Source: Caballeronia sp. SBC1 (GTDB lineage: Bacteria; Pseudomonadota; Gammaproteobacteria; Burkholderiales; Burkholderiaceae). From it: a stretch of DNA of 64,000 nt. The notes beneath the pieces were generated by a model that had not been told where the DNA came from, made no database searches, and saw only the letters and a list, made by a program, of their open reading frames with translations. The stretch covers positions 620,001-684,000 of the forward strand of contig NZ_CP049158.1 in NCBI RefSeq assembly GCF_011493005.1, in the 5' to 3' direction. Shown in pieces: positions 51,167-59,779 of the stretch. Within the stretch, counting starts at the first letter, position 1; each line of letters starts with the position of its first letter. The translations under genes were made by a program, and so were the position numbers.

Positions 51167-51994
51167 TCAATAGTTGGGCGACGGCATGGTGGTGGGCGTG
51201 TCCATGGTTACGCCGAACCACTTTTTCTGCAGCGCCGCGAGACGGCCATCGTTGTGCATCTTGACGATTGCCTGATCGATCGCGTCAATAAGCGGCTTGC
51301 TGTCCGCGTCCTTGCGGCCGAGATAACCGAAGTACACCTTCGTGCCGAACGGCGGTTGAACGACCGCGAAGGTATCTGGACGCTGGCGTGCTACATACGC
51401 GATGTTCGGCAGCGAGTTGCCCACAGCAACAATCCGCCCGGCGGCAAGGTCCGCATAGGCCTGGTTGTTGTCAATGTATTCACGCACGCTCGTCTTGCCC
51501 GGCAGCGTGGCAACGTACTGCTTCAACTGATCGAGCTGCGCCGAACCCTTGCCGCCGCCAACTGCTTTGCCGGCGACGTCGGCGTTCGTCTTGATGCTGG
51601 TGTCGTTGGCACGTTTGAGCAACGCAACCGTGCCGTCGGCAATAGGAAGGGTGAACTCATAGCGTTCCATGCGAGCCTTGGTGATGGTCACTGGACCGCT
51701 GACAATATCGAACTTGCCGGCTTCCAGGCCCGGCAGCACGCTCGGCCAAGGCAGGTCAATGGAGCGCACCTTCACACCCAGATCTTTCGACAGCTCGGCG
51801 AAAAAGTCTTTATTAAAGCCTTGTTGCTGACCGTTTTCCAGGAAGTCGAACGGTGCGAACTGCATCTCGGTTCCGACCACCAGTTCGCCAGCCTTCTTGA
51901 CCTTCGCCAACTGGTCTTCCGCGTGGGCCGAAACCGCTGTCGCGACCAGCGCGGCCACGAGCAGACGACCCTTCCACTTCGAGAAAAAATTCAT
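51167..51994 (-). CDS. Amino-acid ABC transporter substrate-binding protein (family 3)
   Basis: Periplasmic receptor of 275 residues, first gene of the transporter operon. The signal peptide ends at AHA near residue 25. The family 3 fold shows as AGELVVGTEMQFAPFDFLEN, FNKDFFAELSKDLGVKVRSI and FDIVSGPVTITKARM. GGGGAG precedes the ATG at 51994; the longer frame to 52090 has no such site. HutC-type motifs lie about 80 and 190 bp upstream, so expression should follow histidine or urocanate availability. Confidence 0.92.
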   Translation of the reverse strand: MNFFSKWKGRLLVAALVATAVSAHAEDQLAKVKKAGELVVGTEMQFAPFDFLENGQQQGFNKDFFAELSKDLGVKVRSIDLPWPSVLPGLEAGKFDIVSGPVTITKARMERYEFTLPIADGTVALLKRANDTSIKTNADVAGKAVGGGKGSAQLDQLKQYVATLPGKTSVREYIDNNQAYADLAAGRIVAVGNSLPNIAYVARQRPDTFAVVQPPFGTKVYFGYLGRKDADSKPLIDAIDQAIVKMHNDGRLAALQKKWFGVTMDTPTTMPSPNY

Positions 51995-52074
51995 TGTTGA
52001 ACTCCCCTGGTTAAAAGTGCACCCGGCTTGGGCAAAGGTGCGAACCGGTGCGCCGACCTGCGTATGGTGCGATT

Positions 52075-52087
52075 CAGTATATACCGT
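52075..52087 (-). promoter_or_regulatory. HutC-type operator motif 4
   Basis: Reads GGTATATAC on the minus strand, about 80 bp before the binding-protein start. Confidence 0.6.
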
Positions 52088-52185
52088 CAATTTACGTTGC
52101 CAAGCGTGTCAAAAATACTTCGCACCACGAGATTTAAAGGCTGACGGACTTCGCGAAAACGCAGGGTTGCGCTCGGCTAATTGGC

Positions 52186-52198
52186 GGTATATACAGAC
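52186..52198 (+). promoter_or_regulatory. HutC-type operator motif 5
   Basis: Contains GGTATATACAGAC near the middle of the divergent region. Confidence 0.6.
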
Positions 52199-52403
52199 AC
52201 TTGATCTGGATTCCCGCAGGTGTTCATGGCTTATCCGCAGATGCTTGCGGCTGGGTCGAGGCAACGGAACGTCAGTCATGACGAGTCCCATGCAGGCATT
52301 GCATGGTGGCGCGCAGTGAAACCATTTTTGGGTCGACCGGGCGTCTAGTGCCGGTCCGGCATGATGCCCGTCGGAAACGTGCAGAGGCTCGTTCGGGCCG
52401 CAC

Positions 52404-52414
52404 GGTATAGACGG
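52404..52414 (+). promoter_or_regulatory. HutC-type operator motif 6
   Basis: GGTATAGACGG, 25 bp before the ATG of the oxygenase gene, directly upstream of its ribosome site. Confidence 0.6.
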
Positions 52415-52438
52415 CGATGAAACTTCGGAGCAACCTGG

Positions 52439-53410
52439 ATGACCTCGACTTCTCACATCCCCGTCGTCGATCTGGCGGCCGTTCGTGTGTTGGATCCCGC
52501 CGGCTTGCGCGAAGCTGCCGCCGCGATCCGCGACGCCTGCACGAGCATAGGGTTCTTCTACATCAGCAATCATGGTGTGCCGACCGATGTGCTCGAAGGC
52601 GCGGTGAAAGCGGCGCGCGAATTCTTCGCTTATCCGGTAGAGGTGAAGCGGCGTGTTGCGGTGAATCATCGGCATCGCGGCTTTAATGCGCTAGGCGATG
52701 CCGTCATGTATCAGGCCACCAAGCCCGACTACAAGGAATTTTTCAGCATCGGCCTGGAGTTGCCGGAAGACGATCCGAGCGTGCTTGCTGGCGAAGCACT
52801 GCGCGGCCCGAACAATTGGCCCGACTTCATGCCGTCGCTGCAACCGGCACTTTATACGTATTACGAAGCGATCGGCGCATGCGGCGCGGATTTGTTGCGC
52901 GCGGTGGCGGTGAGCCTGGATATCGACGAAATGTTTTTCGTCAGCAAATACACGAAGCGCATGCAGCGCACACAGATGGTCTATTACCCGCCGCAAGCGC
53001 CCAAGTCGGACGCAGATCAGTTCGGTGTGGCGCCGCATACGGACTACGGGTGCATCACGTTGCTATGGCAGGATAACGTGGGCGGTTTGCAGGTGAAGGA
53101 GCTTGCAACCGATAGCTGGATTGACGCGCCGCCCATTCCGGGAACGCTGGTGGTGAACGTGGGTGACCTGCTGGCACGCTGGTCGAATGATCGTTTTCGT
53201 TCGACGCTGCATCGCGTGATCAATCGCTCCGGCCAAGAACGGTATTCGATCGCGACCTTCTACGATCCGACTTATGGCGCAAGCGTGGACCCGCGCGATC
53301 TGGGTCTTGAGGGCGTGCAGCCATTGTATGAACCGGTGGCTGCGGGCGACTACATCCTGGGGAGGATCAACGATTCCATGGGTTATAGAAAGAAGCGCGC
53401 GAATGGCTGA
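52439..53410 (+). CDS. Isopenicillin N synthase-family non-heme iron dioxygenase
   Basis: Fe(II)/2-oxoglutarate-type oxygenase of 323 residues. The iron ligands are H200 and D202 in APHTDYG and H258 in STLHRV, and the 2-oxoglutarate site is R268-x-S270 in ERYSIA. An N-terminal DIOX_N region starts IPVVDLAAVR. Relatives include ethylene-forming enzyme and many catabolic oxygenases in Burkholderia. It has a HutC-type motif before its ribosome site and overlaps the FAD oxidase gene by 8 bp. A role in processing an imidazole compound is inferred from that context. Confidence 0.88.
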   Translation: MTSTSHIPVVDLAAVRVLDPAGLREAAAAIRDACTSIGFFYISNHGVPTDVLEGAVKAAREFFAYPVEVKRRVAVNHRHRGFNALGDAVMYQATKPDYKEFFSIGLELPEDDPSVLAGEALRGPNNWPDFMPSLQPALYTYYEAIGACGADLLRAVAVSLDIDEMFFVSKYTKRMQRTQMVYYPPQAPKSDADQFGVAPHTDYGCITLLWQDNVGGLQVKELATDSWIDAPPIPGTLVVNVGDLLARWSNDRFRSTLHRVINRSGQERYSIATFYDPTYGASVDPRDLGLEGVQPLYEPVAAGDYILGRINDSMGYRKKRANG

Positions 53411-54839
53411 GCAAACAATGAAAGTAATAGTACAAACGTTGATTGATGCGCTTGGCGCAGGGTCCGTGCGGTTCGGTGATGCCATCGAACCGCGTTATCT
53501 CGGCGACTGGAGTGGCCGCTCGCCGGTGCCACCGTTAGCGGTCGTCCTGCCGCGTTCAACCGACGAAGTCGCAACCGTTCTGCGCTTGTGCAACGAGGCA
53601 CGTCAGAGCGTTGTCCCGCAGGGTGGCATGACTGGACTCGCGGGCGGTGCCATTCCTTCCGGCGCCGATATCTGCCTGTCGCTCGAACGGCTGGTGGGCA
53701 TCGAAGAGGTTGATCGTGCGGCCGCGACCATGACGGTGCTGGCCGGCACGACATTGCAAACCGTGCAGGACGCCGCGCAGGAAGCGGGTTTTGAATTTGC
53801 GCTGGATCTTGGTGCGCGGGGCTCGTGTCAGATCGGCGGCAACCTTGCTACGAACGCGGGCGGCGTGCGCGTACTGCAGTCCGGCACGGCCCGCGACCAG
53901 GTGCTCGGACTCGAAGCCGTGCTCGCCGACGGCAGCGTGCTCAGTTCGATGAACAAGATGGTCAAGAACAATACGGGGTACGACCTGCGCAACCTGTTCA
54001 TCGGTTCGGAGGGAACGCTCGGGGTGATCACGCGCGCGGTATTGCGTTTGAAACCACGCCGCGCCGCGCGCAATACAGCGTTGTGTGCGCTGAATGATTA
54101 CGACGGTGCGGTCGCGTTGCTGCGCTCGTTGCAAGCGACTTTCGGCGATGAAATCGGCGCGTTCGAAATCATGTGGCCGGAGTTCTACGACTTTGGTGTC
54201 GCGCTGACAAGCTCGCGGCAATCGCCGCTTGGCCAGCCGTATCCACTCTATGCATTGATCGAACAGGCTGGCTTCTCCGACGATCACGGCGAACGTTTTG
54301 CCGCGGCGCTTAACGCACAGCTTGAAGCGGGCGTCGTGATTGATGCGGTTGTCGCACAGTCGCAAGCGGAGACTCAGGCGTTGTGGGCGATTCGCGAGGC
54401 GACGGCTGAGTTGCCGGTGAAGATCGAGCCGATCAATTTCGATGTGAGCTTGCCCATTGGCGAGATCGGTCATTTCGTCGATGCCTGCCGCAAGGACTTC
54501 GCTGCACGCTGGCCGACGCACTACGGCTTGTACTTCGGCCATATCGGTGACTCGAACCTGCATGTCACGCTTGATGCACGTTCGATTCCCGGCGTGACGG
54601 TAGAAGAGGTCGACCATGCGCTATATGGCATGGTTCGCGACTATAGCGGGTCTATATCGGCGGAACACGGCATTGGTGTGCTCAAGCGGCCATTCCTGGG
54701 CTACTCGCGCAGTCCCGCCGAGCTTGCTTGCATGCAGGCGATCAAGCACGCCCTCGATCCGCACGGCATTCTCAATCCCGGCAAGGTGCTGCCTGCCGCG
54801 GGCGATCAAGACGCTCGAAACCAACAAGGAACTCAATGA
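53403..54839 (+). CDS. FAD-linked oxidase, D-2-hydroxyacid dehydrogenase/GlcD-like
   Basis: Flavoprotein of 478 residues that oxidises 2-hydroxy acids to 2-oxo acids. The FAD domain shows VVPQGGMTGLAGGAIP, ARGSCQIGGNLATNAGG and LFIGSEGTLGVITRAVL. The C-terminal GlcD-type end has HIGDSNLHVT, SISAEHGIGVLKRP and LDPHGILNPGKVLP, with the histidines typical of the metal or substrate site. The ATG at 53403 overlaps the oxygenase stop; another ATG at 53418 is possible. The stop overlaps the aminotransferase start as ATGA. Imidazolelactate is an attractive substrate in this regulon. Confidence 0.87.
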   Translation: MAEQTMKVIVQTLIDALGAGSVRFGDAIEPRYLGDWSGRSPVPPLAVVLPRSTDEVATVLRLCNEARQSVVPQGGMTGLAGGAIPSGADICLSLERLVGIEEVDRAAATMTVLAGTTLQTVQDAAQEAGFEFALDLGARGSCQIGGNLATNAGGVRVLQSGTARDQVLGLEAVLADGSVLSSMNKMVKNNTGYDLRNLFIGSEGTLGVITRAVLRLKPRRAARNTALCALNDYDGAVALLRSLQATFGDEIGAFEIMWPEFYDFGVALTSSRQSPLGQPYPLYALIEQAGFSDDHGERFAAALNAQLEAGVVIDAVVAQSQAETQALWAIREATAELPVKIEPINFDVSLPIGEIGHFVDACRKDFAARWPTHYGLYFGHIGDSNLHVTLDARSIPGVTVEEVDHALYGMVRDYSGSISAEHGIGVLKRPFLGYSRSPAELACMQAIKHALDPHGILNPGKVLPAAGDQDARNQQGTQ

Positions 54840-55960
54840 GCGTGACTGCTTTTATAGAAAGCCTCCGTGCAGAAGTGCGCGGCCTGCCTGCATACAACGC
54901 GGGGTTATCGGGGGAATTTGTGCGGGCACGTTATGGCGTCTCGCATGTCGCGAAGCTCGGCAGCAATGAAAATCCACGTGGCGCAAGCGCGGCCGTGCTT
55001 GCGCATCTTGCCCAGTCCACCACGGCCGGCACGCTCGCGCTTTATCCCGATCCTTCATGCAGCGCGTTGCGCGCGCTGATTACTGAACGGCTCGCAGTTG
55101 ATCAGGAGCAATTGCTGTTCGGTAATGGATCCGAGGACTTGCTTGCCATTGCAGCCCACACGTTCCTTGCGCCCGGTGACGAAGTGATTACCGTGATCCC
55201 GTCGTTCGGCTTGCACATCATCTATCCCCAGAGTGTTGGCGCGAAGGTGTTCACCGTGCCGATGCGTGCGGACTTCGAATTCGATGTCGATGCGCTGATT
55301 GCCGCCATTTCGCCGCGTACGCGTATGTTGATTATTAGTAATCCTAGTAATCCGGTTGGATGCGCGATGGACGCCGCTGAAATGCGTCGGCTATTGAGCG
55401 CGGTGTCGCCGGAGACGCTGGTGCTGTGGGACGAGGCCTATTTCGAATACGCGTCCAATGAAGACGGTTACCCGGACAGTCTTGCTGTGCTGTGTGAATC
55501 AGGTTTGCCGTGGCTCTTGCTGCGCACTTTTTCGAAGGCTTATGGATTGGCGGCGTTGCGGGTGGGATACGGCGTGGCGTCGGCGCCGGAACTCGCCGGG
55601 CTGATGAACCGCGTGCGTACGCCATTCAATATCAACCAGATCGCGCAGCAGGCTGCGACGGTGGCGTTTGGCGATCAGGCGCATGTTGCGGCTAGTGTTG
55701 CGGATGCTCGCTCCGGTCGTGAATGGATGAGCGCTGCGTTGATCGGGCTGGGTGTGAATCCGGCGCGTTCGCGCGCGAATTTCCTGTTCTTTGATTGCGG
55801 AGAGGACGCGGCCAAACTCGCTGGGAAGATGCTGGAGGATGGGGTGATTGTGAAGCCGTGGCGCGAGCCAGGTTATGAAACCTGCATGCGAGTGAGCGTT
55901 GGCAGCACCACGGATAACGCTTTGTTTATCGACTCGTTCGAGCGGCGGCGGAGCAAGTGA
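54836..55960 (+). CDS. Aminotransferase, histidinol-phosphate aminotransferase (HisC)-like
   Basis: PLP-dependent class I/II aminotransferase of 374 residues. The Schiff-base lysine is K234 in LRTFSKAYGLAALRVGYG, with LIISNPSNPVG and WDEAYFEYA (D199, Y202) contacting PLP. It is HisC-like, but sits in a catabolic operon, not a biosynthetic one. It could interconvert histidine and imidazolepyruvate next to the FAD hydroxyacid oxidase. It is translationally coupled to that oxidase and ends at a convergent hairpin. Confidence 0.87.
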   Translation: MSVTAFIESLRAEVRGLPAYNAGLSGEFVRARYGVSHVAKLGSNENPRGASAAVLAHLAQSTTAGTLALYPDPSCSALRALITERLAVDQEQLLFGNGSEDLLAIAAHTFLAPGDEVITVIPSFGLHIIYPQSVGAKVFTVPMRADFEFDVDALIAAISPRTRMLIISNPSNPVGCAMDAAEMRRLLSAVSPETLVLWDEAYFEYASNEDGYPDSLAVLCESGLPWLLLRTFSKAYGLAALRVGYGVASAPELAGLMNRVRTPFNINQIAQQAATVAFGDQAHVAASVADARSGREWMSAALIGLGVNPARSRANFLFFDCGEDAAKLAGKMLEDGVIVKPWREPGYETCMRVSVGSTTDNALFIDSFERRRSK

Positions 55961-55962
55961 TT

Positions 55963-56007
55963 CGCTTGGCACCGGTAGAACCTCACTCCGTTCACCGGCG
56001 CCAAGCG
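55963..56007. terminator. Bidirectional hairpin between convergent operons
   Basis: CGCTTGGCACCGG pairs with CCGGCGCCAAGCG (12 of 13) across a 19-base loop. It fills the 52-bp gap between the aminotransferase and the APC permease. No T-run. Confidence 0.55.
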
Positions 56008-56012
56008 ACAAC

Positions 56013-57554
56013 CTACTCCACGTTCTCCTCCAACCGCGCTTCTAGCCCGACAATTTTCTCCCGCCGTTCCTTTGACAGATTGCCTACTGGCGGCCCGGCA
56101 AAACTCTTGCGCACGCCTGCGCCGTACCAGATCAGCATCAGCACCGCGAGCAAACCGACAATCACATAAATCACTTTTTCATTCGGCGGCTGGATGCCGA
56201 CGTAAGCCAGAATCAACGCACCGATAACCGCCGCGACAGCAAAAGGCTTCGACCACATTCCCAACTGGAAGGGTCCTTTCTCGGTCCACGTCTTGCCTTC
56301 GGCGAAGATTCCGGCGGCTACCGGCATGGCGTACGAGATGAACAGAAACACCGCGCTGCCTGCGCTCAACACCGAGAAGGCATCGCCATATAACGTGATG
56401 ACAATGGCCAGCACCGCCGATACCCAGATCGCAATGCCCGGCGTCCGGTGCGCATTGACCTTGCGCAGGAACTTCGACCCAGGCAGGCCACCGTCACGTG
56501 CGAACGCAAACATCATTCGCGATGTCGATGTCACCGCGGCGAGTCCGCACACGTAGTTGATAAAAAACAGCAGCAACTCGATCACAATCCGCAGCGGTCC
56601 TGGAATCGGCGCGAGGATTGCTTCAAAGAATCCGGTGCCCTGCTTGATCGCCGCGCCAATGTCCGGCATTACGAGCACGAACGAGCAGACCAGCACATAC
56701 CCGAACAAGGTCGACCACAGCACGGACTTGACGATCCCACGCGGCACGTTGCGCGCTGCATCGTGCGTTTCCTCGGACGTGTGCGCGGAAGCATCGAAAC
56801 CGGTGATCGTATAGGCGGTCAGCAGCAGCCCCGAGAGGAACGCCATCGCCATGGTTTGCGCGGGCCATTGTCCGCCGTCCACGCCGGTGAAATTCTTGAA
56901 GGTGACGAGCCGCGAAAAATCCACCTTGACTGGGGAATAGATCACTAGCGAAGCAACCAGGATCACCGTCACGACAAAGATCAGATAGCCCGACACATCG
57001 GTGATCTTGCTTGCTATGCGGATACCACGGTGATTCAGGAAAGCCTGTGACGCGGTGATCAACGTCAGAAATATGGTCTGATCCCACCAGCCGAGCGACT
57101 CGGGCTTGACGCCGAACAACGGTGCGATGAGGGTGCGAAAGAACGGGTCCCATGTACCGAAGTTGATGGCGGCAACCACGAACACGAGTCCCAGCAGATT
57201 GAACCACGCGGTGAGCCAGCCCCAGGTCTTGCCGCCCAGGATCGAGCTCCAGTGATACAGGCCACCGGCCGTCGGATAAGACGAGGCGATCTGCGCCATC
57301 GCGGCCGCGACCACCAGCGCGAAGACGGAGCCGAGCGGCCAGCCCAGTCCGATCGATGCACCGCCGGCCGCGCTGAGTCCGAGCTGGAACGAGGTGATTC
57401 CGCCGGACAGGATGCAGATGAGCGAGAACGATACGGCGAAGTTGGAGAACGCACCCATGCGGCGGGAGAGCTCTTGCGCATACCCCATTTTGTGCAGCAA
57501 TGAAACGTCGCTATCCGCGCTCTCTGGCGGCGGAACTGCCGTATTGATGTCCAT
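56013..57554 (-). CDS. APC-family amino acid/amine permease
   Basis: Inner-membrane permease of 513 residues with about twelve helices. The start of the APC core is RRMGAFSNFAVSFSLICILS, followed by SSYPTAGGLYHWSSILGGKT and ITGFDASAHTSEETHDAARN. That last motif places it near the GABA/choline-type (BAT1/Uga4) group. It lies 70 bp after the SDR gene in the same direction and is divergent from an AraC regulator, so uptake and oxidation of an amine or amino alcohol are plausible. Confidence 0.9.
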   Translation of the reverse strand: MDINTAVPPPESADSDVSLLHKMGYAQELSRRMGAFSNFAVSFSLICILSGGITSFQLGLSAAGGASIGLGWPLGSVFALVVAAAMAQIASSYPTAGGLYHWSSILGGKTWGWLTAWFNLLGLVFVVAAINFGTWDPFFRTLIAPLFGVKPESLGWWDQTIFLTLITASQAFLNHRGIRIASKITDVSGYLIFVVTVILVASLVIYSPVKVDFSRLVTFKNFTGVDGGQWPAQTMAMAFLSGLLLTAYTITGFDASAHTSEETHDAARNVPRGIVKSVLWSTLFGYVLVCSFVLVMPDIGAAIKQGTGFFEAILAPIPGPLRIVIELLLFFINYVCGLAAVTSTSRMMFAFARDGGLPGSKFLRKVNAHRTPGIAIWVSAVLAIVITLYGDAFSVLSAGSAVFLFISYAMPVAAGIFAEGKTWTEKGPFQLGMWSKPFAVAAVIGALILAYVGIQPPNEKVIYVIVGLLAVLMLIWYGAGVRKSFAGPPVGNLSKERREKIVGLEARLEENVE

Positions 57555-57624
57555 GATGGTCGATCCTTATGGCTGAAGCTGCTGGGTAGGCGTTGGTCGG
57601 AGCCACGAACTCACGCGGCGGTAA

Positions 57625-58410
57625 TCACGCAGCGGTAAAGCAGTTATCTACATAGAGATGCGCGCCGTTGATGAAACTGGCGTCGTCGCTGGCGAGGAAA
57701 AGCGCCGCCTTGGCTACTTCCTCGGGCGCACAAAGACGGCCCTGCTGAAGCGAGAGCGCCGCCTCGCTCGCGTCGAAACCGTATTGCGCCAGCGCGGCGA
57801 TTTCACGCTGCCCGTGCGGGGTATCGATGAACCCCGGGCACACCGCATTGCAGCGAATTCCACGTTCGCGATACTCCACGGCAATCGCCCGCGCGAACAT
57901 CGCGCAAGCGCCCTTGGTCGTGCAATACAGCACCTCGAGCGGCGTGGCCGCCGTCGACGAGATCGACGCCGTGCAGACAATCGATCCGCCGCCGGCCCCA
58001 AGCATATGCGGCAGCACGGCGCGGGTCATCGTGAACATGCTCTTGACGTTCACATCCATGAGCCACTGGTAGTCTTCGTCGGTGGTATCGAGGAACGGTT
58101 TGACGACGATGCTGCCCGCGTGATTGAACAGCACGTCGATCGTGCCGAAGCGCTCGGCGATCCGTGCCACGGCGGCTTCTACCTGATCGGTCTTCGCGAC
58201 ATCCGCCTTGAAGAACTGCGCCACGCCGCCGTTCTCGCGAATTTGCGCCACGACCTGCGTGCCGGCATCCGCGTTGATATCGACGACCGCGACCTGCGCG
58301 CCCTCCCTCGCGAACAGCACGGAGGCGGCGCCACCGCAGCCGGTGGCCCCGCCCGACACGATCGCAATCTTGCCCGCGAGTTTTCCGCCAACAGACTCGG
58401 ATTTGCCCAT
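57625..58410 (-). CDS. SDR-family oxidoreductase
   Basis: NAD(P)-dependent short-chain dehydrogenase of 261 residues. The cofactor motif is IVSGGATGCGGAAS, with D39-type acceptor in VAVVDINADAG suggesting NAD. The catalytic tetrad region is CTASISSTAATPLEVLYCTTKG with the Y-x3-K motif. Such enzymes oxidise alcohols or reduce ketones. It is the first gene of the operon with the APC permease and is read away from the AraC regulator. Confidence 0.9.
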   Translation of the reverse strand: MGKSESVGGKLAGKIAIVSGGATGCGGAASVLFAREGAQVAVVDINADAGTQVVAQIRENGGVAQFFKADVAKTDQVEAAVARIAERFGTIDVLFNHAGSIVVKPFLDTTDEDYQWLMDVNVKSMFTMTRAVLPHMLGAGGGSIVCTASISSTAATPLEVLYCTTKGACAMFARAIAVEYRERGIRCNAVCPGFIDTPHGQREIAALAQYGFDASEAALSLQQGRLCAPEEVAKAALFLASDDASFINGAHLYVDNCFTAA

Positions 58411-58634
58411 TCCTGACCTCTCGTTGTTTATCCTTTATTTAGGCTAGGCGCGACACAATTTACGCACTATCCGAAATTGGCAATGCAACGGGATAGGCCC
58501 CAAAAAAATTGCAAATGACGTCATGAAGAGGTCAAAGGTCCATCGGGCAGGGTTTTCAGCGATGGGCGCGGCCACGCGCGGCGCTTACCGTGGCGCTCGG
58601 CGAGGGCCGGAAGGGGCAGAATGAGCGGCAGGGA

Positions 58635-58655
58635 TTTTTGGTCGCTTTTTGGTCG
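58635..58655 (+). promoter_or_regulatory. Direct repeat, candidate AraC-family operator
   Basis: TTTTTGGTCG occurs at 58635-58644 and 58646-58655, an 11-bp period that puts both half-sites on one face of DNA. It is about 40 bp before the AraC gene start in the divergent gap (58411-58696). Confidence 0.5.
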
Positions 58656-58696
58656 TTTACACTTTTTTGACGCGTACCGTCCGCCAAGGAGTTTTT

Positions 58697-59674
58697 ATGC
58701 AAACGGTCCAACCGGTGCGTCCGGCCGTCGATATCCATTGCTGCCGGAGCATTGACGAGCAGGCCCGGCTGCTCGAAAGCTGGAACCAGACCTACTGCCA
58801 GATCTCGCGGGGCGCTTTCGACGGCTCGGTCAGTTCCGTGCGCGCGGGCGCGGTGCGCATCCTGGTCGAGCGCATGAACCGGACGGTGTACCAGCGCGGT
58901 TGCGTCGATGGATCACGGATCGCCGTCGGCATTCCGTTCCAGCTCGAAGGCCACGCGTTGTTATGCGGACAGGTGAGTCATCTTGACGGGCTGCATGTCT
59001 TCTCCGGGCCCGGAGGGTTCGAGTTTTTATCGCCCGACAAACATGTGGTCGTGAATCTGGAGATAGCACCGCTGGAACTGTCCGACCCGCTGCTTCGCCT
59101 GGCGATGGATAACGTCCAGCAGGCGCTCGGCAATCAGCCCGGGGTGCTCAATGCCGACCCTGCCCGGTTGCAGGCGTTCAGGAGCATGCTGGCGCGGTTG
59201 CTGGACACGGTCACGTCCACACCCTCGACACTCGCCGACGCGAGCGTGTGCGCAAGCTTTGAACGGTCGGTGATCGTGGGGCTATCTGACTTGCTGCTCG
59301 ATGTCGGCGACGCCGACACGCGTACCGGACCGTCACGCAACTGGAAATTGGTGGGCGCCGTGCGTGAGTTGGTGGAAGCGTCGGCGGATTGCCCGCTGTC
59401 AGTTGCAGACCTATGCTTGCGGCTGGGTGTCAGCCGGCGCACGGTTCAGTATGCATTCGATGAAATTCTCGGTACCAATCCGGCGTCGTACCTGCGTGCT
59501 GTCCGGCTCGATCGCGTTCGTAAGGACCTGCTGCATGCCGGTTCGGTCACCGACGCGGCGACCCGTTGGGGTTTCTGGCACTTCGGCCATTTCTCCAACG
59601 ACTATCGCGAGCAGTTTGGTGAATTACCGTCGGAGACATTGCGGCGACTGCGTAACGGGGTGGGGCGCGCCTGA
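58697..59674 (+). CDS. AraC-family transcriptional regulator (EutR-like layout)
   Basis: Regulator of 325 residues. The C-terminal DNA-binding domain has LSVADLCLRLGVSRRTVQYA and a second helix-turn-helix near VTDAATRWGFWHFGHFSNDY; the latter (WGFWHFGHFSNDYR-x-FGE-P) is typical of the EutR-like group. The N-terminal half is a sensory domain without membrane segments. An AAGGAG site supports the ATG at 58697. It is divergent from the SDR/APC genes and probably activates them. Confidence 0.9.
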   Translation: MQTVQPVRPAVDIHCCRSIDEQARLLESWNQTYCQISRGAFDGSVSSVRAGAVRILVERMNRTVYQRGCVDGSRIAVGIPFQLEGHALLCGQVSHLDGLHVFSGPGGFEFLSPDKHVVVNLEIAPLELSDPLLRLAMDNVQQALGNQPGVLNADPARLQAFRSMLARLLDTVTSTPSTLADASVCASFERSVIVGLSDLLLDVGDADTRTGPSRNWKLVGAVRELVEASADCPLSVADLCLRLGVSRRTVQYAFDEILGTNPASYLRAVRLDRVRKDLLHAGSVTDAATRWGFWHFGHFSNDYREQFGELPSETLRRLRNGVGRA

Positions 59675-59779
59675 GTGGTTTAGCGCGTGTCCGGGTTGGC
59701 GTCCGGGCAGCGAAATACGCATAAGCCGCCGAGGATCGGCCTAAACTAAAAGGTCAAACCTCAACCAAGCGAGGAGACC

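Larger units (their letters stand above)
51995..52438. other. Divergent control region between transporter and oxygenase operons
   Basis: About 440 bp with three HutC-type motifs (52075, 52186, 52404) and no supported gene. It should hold two divergent promoters: one for the ABC/hutC operon and one for the oxygenase/oxidase/aminotransferase operon. Confidence 0.65.
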
